A DNA stretch of 64,000 nt from Thermoleophilum album (GCF_900108055.1 NZ_FNWJ01000002.1:134382-198381); one strand, 5' to 3'. Positions 8,702 through 18,667 are shown, counted from the first letter of the stretch. Translations and numbers: made by a program. Notes: generated from the letters alone by a model not told the origin.

Positions 8702-10285
8702 TTGACAGGCCCAATGCACGCGCGACAGGATGGGTTCCTACTCGGGATCGAGCGCAAGCTGTGGAATGTCCCCAACGCCCTGCGCGGATCCATCGACGCG
8801 GCGTATTACGAGTATGAGTACGGGCACGTGGTGCGCGAGATCAGCTTTGGCCAGGACGCATTCGACGCTTTCGCGGAGCACGGCGTAAAGCTCGAGCCCG
8901 CGCGTGACCAGGGGGCCGATCGCGAGCACCCTATGAGGACCGGGGCGCCAACATCTTGTGGCTGCCGCCCGAGGCCCGCTGGTCCCACCTGCAGAAGAGC
9001 GCCCGCCAGCCCACCATCGGCCGCCTCGTAGACGACGCGATGACGGCCGTGGAGCGGGACAACCCCTCCCTCAAGGGGGTGCTCCCCAAGGACTACGCCC
9101 GCCCCGCGCTCGACAAGCAGCGCCTGGGGCAGCTCATCGACCTCGTCTCCAACATCCACCTCGGCGGGGGCGACAACCACGCCCGCGACATCCTGGGACG
9201 GGTCTACGAGTACTTCCTCGGCCAGTTCGCGAGTGCCGAAGGCAAGAAAGGTGGGGAGTTCTACACCCCGCGCTGCGTCGTCAAGCTGCTTGTCGAGATG
9301 CTGGAGCCTTACAAGGGCCGCGTCTACGATCCCTGCTGCGGCTCGGCCGGGATGTTCGTGCGGTCGGTGCGCTTCGTGGAGGCACACGCCACAGGCAACG
9401 GCAACGGCGGTCGCGCGCGAAGCGACATCAGCATCTACGGCCAGGAGCTGAACTACACGACCTGGCGGCTGGCCAAGATGAACCTCGCCATCCGCGGCAT
9501 CGACGGGCGGATCGAGCAGGGCGACTCGTTCACGAACGACCGCTTCCCCGACCTCAAGGCCGACTACATCCTGGCCAATCCGCCGTTCAATATGAAAGCT
9601 TGGGGCGGCGAACACTTGCGAGAGGACAAACGATGGAAGTTTGGCGTGCCACCGGTCAATAACGCCAAGTTCGCCTGGGTGCAGCACATGATCCACCATC
9701 TGGCGCCCACGGGCTACGCGGGCTTCGTGCTCGCCAACGGGTCAATGTCCTCCAACCAGGCGGGCGAGGGCGAGATCCGCAAGAACATCATCGAAGCCGA
9801 CCTGGTGGACTCCACGGTGGCCCTACCCGGTCATCTCTTCTTACTCCACCCAGATCCCGGCGTGCCTCTGGTTCCTCGCGCGGGACAAGAACAACGGACG
9901 CTTCCGCTACCGCCGCGGCGAGATCCTCTTCATCGACGCCCGCAAGAGGGGCAACATGGTGGACCGCACCCACCGCGAGCTCAGCGACGAGGACGTCCGC
10001 AATATCGCCGACACTTACCACGCCTGCCGCGACGAGAGGGACGCGGGCGAGTAGCGGAACGCTCCCGGCTTCCCCAAGAGCGCCACGGTGGAGAGGGTGC
10101 GCAAGCACGGCCACGTCCTCACGCCCGGCCGCTACGTCGGCGCTGAACCAGCTGAGGACGACGGCGAGCCGTTCGAAGAGAAGATGCAGCGGCTCGTCGC
10201 GCAGCTCCGCGAGCAGCAGGCCGAGGTCCCAAGACTCGATGCGGTGATTGCCAAGGACCTAGGAGAGATTCGCTATGGCCACTGA
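8702..10285 (+). pseudogene. hsdM: Type I restriction-modification methylase subunit, broken
   Basis: Three consecutive segments in two frames reconstruct an HsdM N6-adenine methyltransferase. Segment 1 (8702 to about 8920) carries the N-terminal LRGSIDAAYYE helix, with the usual LGLIFLKYISDAFE part altered. Segment 2 (8908 to about 9835, a different frame) holds [24 protein letters not shown], the SAM-binding DPCCGSAGM and catalytic NPPF (9577-9588). Segment 3 (about 9842-10285, back in the first frame) carries [15 protein letters not shown] and the C-terminal [12 protein letters not shown] helix. Lesions: a frameshift at about 8890-8930, a frameshift at about 9835, and a TAG at 10052-10054 in place of the expected Tyr. 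The end overlaps the MNT gene start by 11 bases. No hsdS is nearby, so it is almost certainly non-functional. Confidence 0.92.
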
Positions 10286-10594
10286 TGCCCTGCTCCGCGT
10301 CAGGCGCGAAGAGGTGCTCCGCATGGCTGCCAGATCTGGCGCGCGCAGCGCCGGCCTGTTTGGGTCCGTCGGCCGCGGCAGGGCGAGCGGCGACAGCGAC
10401 GTCGACCTCCTCATGGCGTTGGAACCCTGGCGGAGCATGCTCGATCAAGGTTGCCTCGTCAACGAGCTGGAAGAGCCCCTTGGCCGGAAAGTTGACGTCA
10501 TCTCGAGGGCGGTATCTACCGGGTCTTGGGGCGTCGCATCCTCCAAGAAGGCGCGTCTGCTGTGGCCAAGGGGCCGCGTGTGTGCCTCACCTAG
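10275..10594 (+). pseudogene. MNT-type nucleotidyltransferase antitoxin, frameshifted
   Basis: The ATG at 10275 opens a MntA-like minimal nucleotidyltransferase. The GLFGSVGRGRASGDSDVDLL motif (GS-x-ARG..SDxDL type) contains the catalytic Asp pair. After RKVDVIS the first frame loses similarity, while the +2 frame from about 10508 continues as GGIYRVLGRRILQEGA, a plausible family C-terminus, and stops at 10592-10594, directly abutting the HEPN start. I infer an ancestral MNT-HEPN pair with a single frameshift near 10505. Intact members AMPylate and neutralise the partner HEPN ribonuclease. Confidence 0.75.
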
Positions 10595-10777
10595 ATGCTG
10601 GAGTGCATCCAGGAGATCGAATGCTTCACTGCGGACGAGCGGGAGCAATTCTTGCGTGACGAGATGCTCCAGGACACCGGCCTCCGCAACATCGAGCCCA
10701 TCGATGCGGCGGCCAAGGGAGACGACCCGTACGGAAGAGGGCATCCGGAGGTGCCGTGGTGGCTTTGGACGAGGTAA
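10595..10777 (+). pseudogene. HEPN (HepT-like) toxin, truncated
   Basis: Starting at the ATG immediately after the MNT stop, the first 55 or so residues match the N-terminal half of HEPN/DUF86 toxins (MLECIQEIECFTADE, then LRNIEPIDAAAKGDD and HPEVPW). In the family, HPEVPW is followed by a helix ending in the Rx4-6H ribonuclease motif. Here it breaks into WLWTR and a stop, so the active site is absent. The break coincides with the start of the DUF4338 gene (10756), which marks a recombination junction. Confidence 0.72.
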
Positions 10778-11919
10778 GTTCGATCGACGAAATGAATCAA
10801 GACCAGCTGCGCGGAAAGATACTGGAGTCTTTGAGAGAGCAGGGCTTCGAGATCCGGGGCGACGCTCTCGTTCCGCCAGACCCGACTGATAAGGAAGGAA
10901 TAAGACAGCTCCATGCCGAAGCGGTTCGCCATCGCATCGCTAAGGCCAAACCAAGCCTGAAACGCCACGAAGATCGCCTACTAGGCTTCATTGCGGCGGG
11001 AAGCGAGGTTGTTCCGAACAGCATCTGTCCGCGGTTGGTTCTGGTACAGTCGGGATCAGAGGCAGAGCTTCTGTTCAGGTATGTGTGCCTTCATTGGAGC
11101 ATCCCGGTGTCTGCTGGCTATGGGCGGCGGTTGCGGTTCCTCGTCTTCGACGACTCCAACGGCAAGCTCATCGGCCTGTTCGGCCTTGGCGATCCGGTCT
11201 TCAGCCTCGGCCCGCGAGATCAGTGGATCGGATGGGGGTCCAGCCAAAAGAAAGAGCGCCTGCAGTCCGTCATGGACCTGTTCGTGCTCGGTGCGGTGCC
11301 GCCTTATTCACAGCTTCTCTGCGGGAAGCTGATTGCACTCCTTGCGACCAGCCGCGAGGTTCAACAGGCCTTTCGCCAGAAGTATCACGGCAAGCGATCC
11401 CTCATCAGCGGAAAGGCCCTGGACGGGCGGCTCGCACTTCTGACCACCATCTCCGCACTGGGGCGGTCTTCCCTCTACAACCGCTTGACGTACCGTGGGG
11501 AACTGGTATTCCGGAGCGTGGGCTTCACCCGAGGCTCGGGGGAGTTTCAGTTCAGCAATGGCTTGTACGAGGATTTGCGGCGGCTGGCAGTGGAGCATTG
11601 CCAGGCAACCGCCAAGCACGTGCGGTGGGGCAACGGCTTTCGAAACAGGCGGGAGTTGCTGCGCAAGGTGCTCCCCCTCATCGGGTTGTCGCGGGAGCTC
11701 GTCTATCACGGTGTCCAGCGCGAGATCTTCGTGGCGCCCCTTGCCAGCAACGCTGCGGCGTTCCTCCGGGGCGAGAGCCACCGACTGACGAGCTACGACC
11801 GCACGGCGGACGACTTGTTCGCGTGGTTCAAGGAACGGTGGCTTCTGCCGCGGGCCGCCCGCGACGATGCATACCGTGGGTTCGATCCAGAGACCTACCG
11901 GTTGTGGAGGCTTTCATGA
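10756..11919 (+). CDS. DUF4338 (DruA-like) protein
   Basis: The protein has 387 aa from GTG at 10756 (GTG 10759 is also possible; GGAGG lies 4-7 bases upstream; ATG 10792 is the alternative). The centre carries the DUF4338 signature: FVF-type FLVFDDSNGKLIGLFGLGDP, then RDQWIGW, a KLIALL helix and LLTTISALGRSSLYNRL. DUF4338 is the family of DruA, a component of type I Druantia anti-phage systems, whose own activity is unknown. DruB-E are absent here. Instead the stop codon overlaps the NurA start by 4 bases (ATGA), followed by HerA. I infer that the protein is the accessory or sensor subunit of a NurA-HerA defence complex. GC content is lower than in flanking core genes. Confidence 0.72.
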   Translation: MVALDEVSSIDEMNQDQLRGKILESLREQGFEIRGDALVPPDPTDKEGIRQLHAEAVRHRIAKAKPSLKRHEDRLLGFIAAGSEVVPNSICPRLVLVQSGSEAELLFRYVCLHWSIPVSAGYGRRLRFLVFDDSNGKLIGLFGLGDPVFSLGPRDQWIGWGSSQKKERLQSVMDLFVLGAVPPYSQLLCGKLIALLATSREVQQAFRQKYHGKRSLISGKALDGRLALLTTISALGRSSLYNRLTYRGELVFRSVGFTRGSGEFQFSNGLYEDLRRLAVEHCQATAKHVRWGNGFRNRRELLRKVLPLIGLSRELVYHGVQREIFVAPLASNAAAFLRGESHRLTSYDRTADDLFAWFKERWLLPRAARDDAYRGFDPETYRLWRLS

Positions 11920-13094
11920 CGGCAAGCAACAGACCCGCGGACCACACCCCGTTTGCCGATCTGCCGGCCGCCCTGGTCGAGGAGGTGCTCGAGAAGACCG
12001 CCGAGGTGGCAGATGGCCTGCTCGCCTCGTTCCAACAGGTCAAGGCCGATCGTCAGTCGCTGCGCAACCAGCTAACGAATTCGGGTCTGGTGATGGGGGA
12101 GTCCTCGCTCGGTTATCCGCCGCTACCGACGACCTGTGCCACGGACGGCTCCTATGCCATCGAGCGTCTGCTGACGACCGATCTGGCCGCGGCTGCGGCG
12201 GTTGCAGTGGAAGGGCTCACGCCGCCTTCGGAGAAGCGACACTGGGCGCTGCCTCACCACAAGACGTTCGTCGCTGCTGAGCCTCACCTGGAGGACACGG
12301 CGACCGTGCTCCGCGCTGTGATGCTTGGCGAGGAGCTGCGCTTGGCCGCGAACGCACCCCACGACCTCGTGATGATGGACGGCACGCTGACCCTACCCAT
12401 CATCTACTTCAACCAGGCGCTGAACACCGCGCCAGATGCGAAGCAGCTGCGCTGCGCCGAGGAGTTCCTCGGGCACTGTTCCGAGTATCTGGAGGCCTAC
12501 CTGGTTCTTTTGCGCTCGGAGCGATCGGATAAGCATTACGCCGCTCTTCCGAAGTACTCGACTCGCCGGGAAATCGGGCGGAAGCTCGGGTGGCCGCCGA
12601 TGTATGACGATCGAGGAATGCTCACTATCCTGCTCGACCCCGGCGAGCTCACGACGCCACTCCAGCTGGAGCACCCACGCGACAGCAAGGGCGATGTCAC
12701 CTGGCATCTGAACACAGGTCGGCTTCCGGTAGACGCGAAGAAGGAGGCAACTGACCTCTCGGGCGAGATCATCTCCGCGCTGGAGGCGGTGTGCGTGTTC
12801 TACTACAAGCCCCATTCGTGGCTCCCTGCCCTTCGGGTGGAGGTCGCTGGAAGTGTGGCATCGAACACTCAGCGTCTTGCGACGGTCATCCAGGGACTCA
12901 AGCACCAGACCGCAACTCCCTCCATGCTCGAGCCCTATCCGCTTTACCTGGCCGATCGCACCGCGAAGGCCCTCGCTCGGGCCTTCCCGGCATTCCGGCA
13001 GGTGACAACCCAGCGGGTCTCGGAACAGTACAAAGGCGACATCGGCGAGGTGTTCTTCGCGATGCACGGCTACCGAAGCGAGACGGGGAGATAG
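11916..13094 (+). CDS. NurA-domain nuclease
   Basis: The protein has 392 aa; the ATG at 11916 overlaps the upstream stop. NurA nucleases are RNase H-fold exo/endonucleases that work with the HerA translocase on DNA ends. Visible motifs are ATDGSYAIER (catalytic Asp of the first strand, about aa 75), LVMMDGTLTLP (second acidic strand, about aa 150) and a C-terminal basic segment with YPLYLADRTAKA. Pairing with HerA 4 bases downstream is the main support for the assignment. In archaea the pair resects double-strand breaks; in bacteria it often lies in defence loci. Here the partner DUF4338 and surrounding restriction genes argue for defence rather than housekeeping repair. Confidence 0.8.
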   Translation: MTASNRPADHTPFADLPAALVEEVLEKTAEVADGLLASFQQVKADRQSLRNQLTNSGLVMGESSLGYPPLPTTCATDGSYAIERLLTTDLAAAAAVAVEGLTPPSEKRHWALPHHKTFVAAEPHLEDTATVLRAVMLGEELRLAANAPHDLVMMDGTLTLPIIYFNQALNTAPDAKQLRCAEEFLGHCSEYLEAYLVLLRSERSDKHYAALPKYSTRREIGRKLGWPPMYDDRGMLTILLDPGELTTPLQLEHPRDSKGDVTWHLNTGRLPVDAKKEATDLSGEIISALEAVCVFYYKPHSWLPALRVEVAGSVASNTQRLATVIQGLKHQTATPSMLEPYPLYLADRTAKALARAFPAFRQVTTQRVSEQYKGDIGEVFFAMHGYRSETGR

Positions 13095-13098
13095 TTCT

Positions 13099-14859
13099 AT
13101 GCCGGAGGAACGCAAGACTCTGGAACAGGTCGTTGACGAGGCGGAGCGGCTCGGCGTCGTCGGCTCACCATCGTCGACGGCGCAGCTGGCGCTCGACATC
13201 CTCGGCTCGGCAGTCACACGCAAGCTGGTCGGTGAGCTAGCACTCCTGCGCTTCACGCAGGACGCAAGCCCGCACTACGCCCTCGGGCAGATCACCGAGG
13301 TTCAGTTGCGGAACATCTGGCATGAGGACCCGACGATGCGCAGCCTCATCCGCCAGCGTGGCCGGGTGGACGCGGTCAGCGAGCGCCAGGACACCCACTT
13401 GGGCCAGATGGTGATCAGCGCCGTCTTCCGACAGGGTGGTTCCGGTGGATACGAGCCAAGCATCCTTGGCACCGTGCCTGCCACGGGCACGCCAATACAC
13501 CTGGTTAGCGATGCGATCCTGGATGAGTTGCTACGCCCCTACCGGGATCAGATTTTCTACCTGGGTCACGTCTACGGGTCGAAGCCGCGGCTTCCCCTTT
13601 GGTTCAAGCACTTCGGACAGGGACCCGACGGAGCAGGGGAGGCGTACCACCTCGGGATCTTCGGCAAGACCGGGTCGGGCAAGTCGGTGCTCGCGAAGAT
13701 GATCCTTCTCGCCTACGCGCGCTACCCGCAGATGGCGCTCCTCGTCATCGATCCGCAGGGCGAATTCTCGCGGGACCTGAAGAAAGGGGGCGCGAGCGGC
13801 GAGTTCCCGTTGCCCGTGGGAGATGTCGCTCGCAAGCTGGGAAAACAGCCGGTCGTCCTCACGGTGCGCAACTTGGTGCTGGACCGTTGGGAACTATTCG
13901 AGCAGATCCTTTTCGAATCGCTCTTCTTCGAGCGGCTGACGATTCGAAAGGGCGAGAATCGCGAGCTGGCCTGCGGCATCCTGGTGGAAAAGCTACAGAA
14001 GGCCGAGGTCAAGCTCGTAGACCTTCACGAGCGGTCGTCCTTCGATCGAGCCTGGCGGATTCTCCAGGATGACAAGGTCCAGAGGGTTTTCTATCGCGCG
14101 AAGGAATCTCGTGATCGATTCGATACCGCATTGCATGAAGCTAACCCAAATGAATTTTTCCGCGATTACTGGGGACCCGTGGCGGAGCTGTTCCGCGAGG
14201 ACCGTCCTGGAGCCAGGAGCATCAAGAAGGCGTTGGCCTGGCTGCTCGACCTGAACGCCACGAATCGGCGGATTCTGGTCGTGGACCTGTCTAAAGAGCA
14301 AGCCAAGGGCCTCTTCTGGAATGAGAAGATCCAATCCCTCGTCATAAAGCGACTGCTAGATGGGCTCGCCCAGACAGCAGAGCACTTCTACAAGGAGGGC
14401 CAGAGCCTCAACGCGCTCGTCGTCATTGATGAAGCGCACCGACTCGCTCCTCGCGAGCTCCCGCGCGAGGATGAGGCTGCTCGTGGAGTCCGCGGCGTGC
14501 TGATCGACGCCGCGCGGACGACGCGCAAGTACGGCCTCGGGTGGCTCTTCATCAGCCAGACGCTGTCGAGCCTGCACCCCGAGATCTTGCAGCAGCTACG
14601 GATCTTCTTCTTCGGCTTCGGGCTCGGCCTGGGGCAAGAGTTCCAGTCGCTGCGCCAGCTTGTCGGCTCTTCCGGCACGGCGCTCGACCTGTACCAGCTT
14701 TTCCGCGATCCGCACTCGGCCTTTGACACGGCGAGCCGCCAGTACTCGTTCATGACGATCGGACCGGTGAGCCCGCTCTCCTTTTCGGGAAGCCCGCTGT
14801 TCCTGAACGTCTTCAACACGGTGGAGGCCTTCCTTGAGGCGAACCGCCTGGAAGCCTGA
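13099..14859 (+). CDS. HerA-family hexameric DNA translocase
   Basis: The protein has 586 aa. The N-terminal HAS-barrel part (about aa 20-150) includes [13 protein letters not shown]. The ATPase domain has Walker [16 protein letters not shown] (about aa 192-200), [11 protein letters not shown], Walker [17 protein letters not shown] (about aa 440), and a downstream sensor/arginine-finger region with [18 protein letters not shown]. HerA hexamers pump duplex DNA into the NurA dimer for degradation. The gene follows nurA by 4 bases. A segment at 14070-14160 is less GC-rich than the rest. Defence-type HerA proteins act with various effectors (SIR2, DUF4297); here NurA is the obvious effector. Confidence 0.93.
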   Translation: MPEERKTLEQVVDEAERLGVVGSPSSTAQLALDILGSAVTRKLVGELALLRFTQDASPHYALGQITEVQLRNIWHEDPTMRSLIRQRGRVDAVSERQDTHLGQMVISAVFRQGGSGGYEPSILGTVPATGTPIHLVSDAILDELLRPYRDQIFYLGHVYGSKPRLPLWFKHFGQGPDGAGEAYHLGIFGKTGSGKSVLAKMILLAYARYPQMALLVIDPQGEFSRDLKKGGASGEFPLPVGDVARKLGKQPVVLTVRNLVLDRWELFEQILFESLFFERLTIRKGENRELACGILVEKLQKAEVKLVDLHERSSFDRAWRILQDDKVQRVFYRAKESRDRFDTALHEANPNEFFRDYWGPVAELFREDRPGARSIKKALAWLLDLNATNRRILVVDLSKEQAKGLFWNEKIQSLVIKRLLDGLAQTAEHFYKEGQSLNALVVIDEAHRLAPRELPREDEAARGVRGVLIDAARTTRKYGLGWLFISQTLSSLHPEILQQLRIFFFGFGLGLGQEFQSLRQLVGSSGTALDLYQLFRDPHSAFDTASRQYSFMTIGPVSPLSFSGSPLFLNVFNTVEAFLEANRLEA

Positions 14860-15125
14860 GCACATGAGAGCCATAGGTCAGGGAAACACGGCCCGGAACG
14901 ACAGGCGCTGCGAGCACGGTGTGCCGCCGCTGGGCAACGCGAACTTCGCCTGGGTGCAGCACATCATCCACCACATGGCGCCCGCGGGGCTCGCCGGCTT
15001 CGTCCTCGCCAACGGCTCGATGTCCGCCAACCAGTCCGGCGAGGGCGAGATCCGCAAGAACATCATCAAGGCCGACTCGGGGACCGCGCGGCCAGGTCGC
15101 CAGGCAGTGCCTGTAGGGGCGACCA
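14860..15125. other. Junction region between the two defence operons
   Basis: About 265 bases separate HerA from RadC. They hold an hsdM fragment (14918-15076) flanked by short sequences I do not recognise. No inverted repeats or transposase remnants were seen at its ends. Confidence 0.6.
14918..15076 (+). pseudogene. hsdM: Second, diverged hsdM fragment
   Basis: About 53 codons encode [20 protein letters not shown], then [15 protein letters not shown] and [13 protein letters not shown]. This is the stretch just after the NPPF motif of HsdM and matches positions 9648-9803 of the upstream hsdM pseudogene. The two differ at many positions (for example His-His-Met versus His-His-Leu), so this is not a recent exact duplication. 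There is no start and no methylase motif, so it is dead. Confidence 0.88.
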
Positions 15126-15815
15126 ATGGCCGCTGACAAACCCCACTACCACGGCCACCGGCAGCGCCTCCGCGATCGGTTCGTGAAGTCCGGCCTCGCG
15201 GGTTTCGCGGACCACGAGGTGGTGGAGCTGCTGCTCACCCTCGCGATCCCGCGTTCCGACGTCAAGGAACCGGCCAAGGCGCTCATCGCCCGCTTCGGAA
15301 ACCTCCGGGGCATCCTCGATGCTTCGTTGGACGACCTCCGTGCGGTACCCGGGATCGGGAGCGTGACCCCGGTGGCCCTCCACATCATCAAGGCAGCGGC
15401 GACGCTCTACCTCCAGCAGAGCAGCGAGGGTCAGGACTCGCTCGCGGATCCCAGCCGGCTCGCGTCGCTCTGGCGGATGCGCATCGGCTCGCTGCCCAAC
15501 GAGACCTTCGAGGTGGCCTACCTCGATTCCGCATACCGCCTCCTACGAGACGGGATCGAGCGACTCGAAGAGGGCACCATCGACCGCGCAGCCGTGTATC
15601 CGCGCCGGGTCATCGAGGCCGCGCTGCGGCGGGGGGCGTTCGGCGTCCTCCTCGCCCACAACCACCCAAACGGCGCGGTCGCCCCGAGCGAGCACGACAA
15701 ACTGCTGACCCGTGCGATCGTGCTCGCAGCCGAAACCGTCAGCCTGCGGGTCATCGACCATCTCATCGTCTCGGCCGACGCGTCATTCAGCTTCAGGGAG
15801 GCCGGGCTTCTGTGA
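15126..15815 (+). CDS. radC: RadC/MPN-domain protein
   Basis: The protein has 229 aa, the standard RadC length. The N-terminal UPF0758 half contains a helix-hairpin-helix ([20 protein letters not shown], about aa 70-90). The C-terminal JAB/MPN half carries the JAMM metal site HNHPNG followed by SEHDKLLT (about aa 175-190). RadC was once thought to be a repair protein; it is now treated as a family of unclear function common in mobile and defence regions. The last 4 bases overlap the start of the helicase-nuclease gene (GTGA), implying translational coupling and a shared function in this operon. Confidence 0.93.
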   Translation: MAADKPHYHGHRQRLRDRFVKSGLAGFADHEVVELLLTLAIPRSDVKEPAKALIARFGNLRGILDASLDDLRAVPGIGSVTPVALHIIKAAATLYLQQSSEGQDSLADPSRLASLWRMRIGSLPNETFEVAYLDSAYRLLRDGIERLEEGTIDRAAVYPRRVIEAALRRGAFGVLLAHNHPNGAVAPSEHDKLLTRAIVLAAETVSLRVIDHLIVSADASFSFREAGLL

Positions 15816-18667
15816 CGATCGCGCCCGTCATCCTCAAGCACTACCCGAGGTTGAACGACGTACAGCGGGAGATCGTCGGACATCTCGACGGGCCCTTGCT
15901 CGTCATCGCCGGCCCGGGCTCGGGCAAGACGCACAGCATCGTGCTGCGCGCATTGAACTTGCTCCTCCTCGAAAAGGCCCAGCCGCGCCAGATCGTTCTG
16001 TGCACGTTCACCGAGAAGGCGGCGCTCGAGATGCGCGACCGGCTCGCCGCCGCTGCCCGAACCGTCGGCTACGAAGGCGACCTCTCCGAGCTGACCGTCT
16101 CGACGATCCACGGCTTGTGCAACCACATCCTGACCCAGCACCGACACCGTACGGACCTGGGCCACAACTACGAAACGCTCGACGAACTGACCCAGCTGCT
16201 CTTCATCTTCGAGCACTTCGACGAGATCGTCGGTCCCGCCGAGAATGGTCTCTTCCTTGGGCGCTGGAGGACTCGGTGGACCGCCATCGAAGGGGCGCGC
16301 GCGTACTTCGACAAGATCACCGAAGAGCTGATCGAACCCGAACGTCTCCGAGACGCCACCGCCCCGTTCATCCGAGCCATCGGCGAGGCCTACCTCCGCT
16401 ATGAGCGCGCCCTCGTCGAGGCGAATCGGACCGACTTCGCCCATCTCCAGCGGTTCGTGTACGACCTGCTGCGGGACCCGGCGACCGCCGATGCCGTGAC
16501 CTGCGACCTTCGTTACATCCTCGTCGACGAGTACCAGGACACGAACTACATCCAGGAGCAGCTCCTCCTGAAGCTGACCGAGAAGAGCCGGAACCTCTGC
16601 GTCGTCGGCGATGAAGACCAGAGCCTCTACCGCTTCCGCGGCGCGACCGTTCGCAACATCCTCGAGTTCCCCCAGCGCGTCCCCGACGCCCGTGTCCTCA
16701 AGCTCACGACCAACTACCGGTCCCACCGGGCGATCGTCGAACGCTACGACCGCTGGATGGCCTCGTGCGACTGGTCGAACCCCAACGGTCCCTGGTTCCG
16801 GTACGACAAGACGATCCGAGCGGACACCTATACGTGCCACCCGGAGTACCCCGCGGTCATCAGCATCTGGGGCCGAGACCGGCGGGACGAGGCGACGCGG
16901 TTCGCCGACCTCGTCGCCTTCCTGAAGTCGGGCGGCGTCATCACCGACTACAGCCAGGTCGCGCTGCTCCTCCACAGCGTCAGGGAGGAGCACAGCGGCC
17001 CATACCTCGCGGCCCTCGAGGCGAAGGGCATCCCCGCCTTCTGCCCCCGCGCCCGCGCCTACTTCGGGATCCCGGCGGTGCGAGACCTCGTTGCCTGCTT
17101 CGCGGTGATCCTCGGGTGGCACGGCGACGGCCGCGGCCAGGTCGCGGGCGCGGTGGCGGACCTGGCCCGCTACGTTGACGACGCGATCGTGGCCCTCGCC
17201 CGGCGCTTCGCCGCGCCGCATCCGCTCGCTGAGGCACTCCGCCGCTGGGCCGAGGAGATCGCCGGCCTCCGCGAGGGCGAAACCCTCGACCTACGGCTCG
17301 CGGATTACTTATACCGCCTGCTCGCCCTCGAGCCTTTCCGGAGCGCCGTTCGCAACGAGAACACCGCCCGCACCCTCGCGATCTTCTCGCAGCTCCTGAA
17401 CGTCTTCCAGACCTACTACCACTACACGGTCATCACGCACCGCAACCGCGAGGCGCTCCGCCTGCACTTCTTCAACAGCTTCCTGCGCCTGCTCTACGAC
17501 GGCGGTATCAACGAGTACGAGGACCCGGACCAGCCCTTACCCAAGGGGCACGTCCAGGTCATGACCATCCACCAGGCCAAGGGACTCGAGTTCCCGGTGG
17601 TCGTGGTCGGTTCGCTCTCCAACCAGCTGTCGAGCCCGAAGCAGGTGGACCGCGATCTCGGGCCCTTCTACCATCGGCCCCCCTTCGAGCCCGCGAGCCG
17701 CATCACGCTCTTCGACCGGATGCGCCTGCACTATGTCGCCTTCTCGCGCCCCCAGAAGCTGCTCGTGCTCACGGCGCACGAGAAGCCGAAGGACCACTTC
17801 GCGCCGATCTGGGAGGGACTTCCTCAGTGGCCCTACGTCCAAAAGGAGCTGCTGGCGGCGCAGCGCTTCGAAGCGCGGGAGCGGATGCCGGTGAAGAAGA
17901 GCTACAGCTTCACCGGTGACCTCAAGATCTACGAGACCTGCCCGCGCCAGTACCAGTTCTTCCGGGAGTACGACTTCACGCCCTCGCGCTCCGCGGTGAT
18001 CTTCTTCGGCCTGCTCGTCCACCAGGCGATCGAGGAGATCCACCGCATCGCTCTCGACGGCAGGCTCGACACCCTGGACGAGCACCGGATCCGGGAGCTC
18101 TTCGACCGGACCTTTCGCTTCCTCGCTCTTACCGATGTCCGCCCGATCGGCGACGCGGCGAGGGCGGCCGCGTTCGAGCAGGTCATGAACTACTTCCGCC
18201 AGAACCAGGACGTGATGCGCCGGGTGGTCCAGACCGAGGTGGACGTGTCGCTGGAGAAAGAGGGCTACATCCTGCAGGGCAAGGTGGACCTCCTGCTCGG
18301 CGGCGACGGCAAGCTCGAGCTCCTCGACTTCAAGACCTCGCCGCGGCCGAAGGACAGTCCCGAGCTCATCGCCGCCTACGAGCGGCAGCTCTGCACCTAC
18401 GCGCACATCCTGGAACGGCGCCACGGCCGGCGGGTGGACCGGCTGCTTTTGTACTGGACGTCGGAACCGCGCAAGGAGGATGCGCTCATGGTCCTGCCCT
18501 ACGACCCGGCGCGGGTCGAGGAGGCGGGGCGGCACTTCGACGAGGTGGTGCGACGGATCCAGGCCCGCGAGTTCGCGGTGACGACGCCGCCGGAGGCGGC
18601 GATCTGTCAAGAGTGTGACCTCCGGATGCTCTGCCGGAGCGAGAACATCATCATCGGCAGCGACTGA
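15812..18667 (+). CDS. UvrD-like helicase fused to a Cas4/RecB-type nuclease
   Basis: The protein has 951 aa. The SF1A helicase part has Walker A AGPGSGKTHS (about aa 30), motif II LVDEYQDTN (about aa 240), motif III GDEDQSLYRFRGA, motif IV TNYRSH, motif V VMTIHQAKGLEFP (about aa 587) and motif VI YVAFSRPQK. The C-terminal domain (about aa 695-951) is a PD-(D/E)XK nuclease with LLDFKTS as the D-x-K motif and four cysteines in the AddB/Cas4 arrangement: one in YETCPRQY and three in ICQECDLRMLC, likely an iron-sulphur cluster. It resembles a one-chain AddA/RecB-like end-processing enzyme. It sits between RadC (4-base overlap) and Mod (11-base gap). Confidence 0.93.
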   Translation: MTIAPVILKHYPRLNDVQREIVGHLDGPLLVIAGPGSGKTHSIVLRALNLLLLEKAQPRQIVLCTFTEKAALEMRDRLAAAARTVGYEGDLSELTVSTIHGLCNHILTQHRHRTDLGHNYETLDELTQLLFIFEHFDEIVGPAENGLFLGRWRTRWTAIEGARAYFDKITEELIEPERLRDATAPFIRAIGEAYLRYERALVEANRTDFAHLQRFVYDLLRDPATADAVTCDLRYILVDEYQDTNYIQEQLLLKLTEKSRNLCVVGDEDQSLYRFRGATVRNILEFPQRVPDARVLKLTTNYRSHRAIVERYDRWMASCDWSNPNGPWFRYDKTIRADTYTCHPEYPAVISIWGRDRRDEATRFADLVAFLKSGGVITDYSQVALLLHSVREEHSGPYLAALEAKGIPAFCPRARAYFGIPAVRDLVACFAVILGWHGDGRGQVAGAVADLARYVDDAIVALARRFAAPHPLAEALRRWAEEIAGLREGETLDLRLADYLYRLLALEPFRSAVRNENTARTLAIFSQLLNVFQTYYHYTVITHRNREALRLHFFNSFLRLLYDGGINEYEDPDQPLPKGHVQVMTIHQAKGLEFPVVVVGSLSNQLSSPKQVDRDLGPFYHRPPFEPASRITLFDRMRLHYVAFSRPQKLLVLTAHEKPKDHFAPIWEGLPQWPYVQKELLAAQRFEARERMPVKKSYSFTGDLKIYETCPRQYQFFREYDFTPSRSAVIFFGLLVHQAIEEIHRIALDGRLDTLDEHRIRELFDRTFRFLALTDVRPIGDAARAAAFEQVMNYFRQNQDVMRRVVQTEVDVSLEKEGYILQGKVDLLLGGDGKLELLDFKTSPRPKDSPELIAAYERQLCTYAHILERRHGRRVDRLLLYWTSEPRKEDALMVLPYDPARVEEAGRHFDEVVRRIQAREFAVTTPPEAAICQECDLRMLCRSENIIIGSD

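Noticed and set aside
8702-10285. Programmed frameshifting or stop readthrough in hsdM
   Set aside because: There are two shifts plus an in-frame TAG at a normally coding position, and no slippery heptamer was noticed; decay is simpler.
10756-14859. Complete type I Druantia system
   Set aside because: Only the DUF4338 (DruA-like) component is present; no DruB, DruC, DruD or large DruE helicase is found nearby.
15518-17221. 567-codon minus-strand open frame opposite radC and the helicase
   Set aside because: The plus-strand frames carry complete helicase and JAMM motifs; the minus frame has no recognisable domain.
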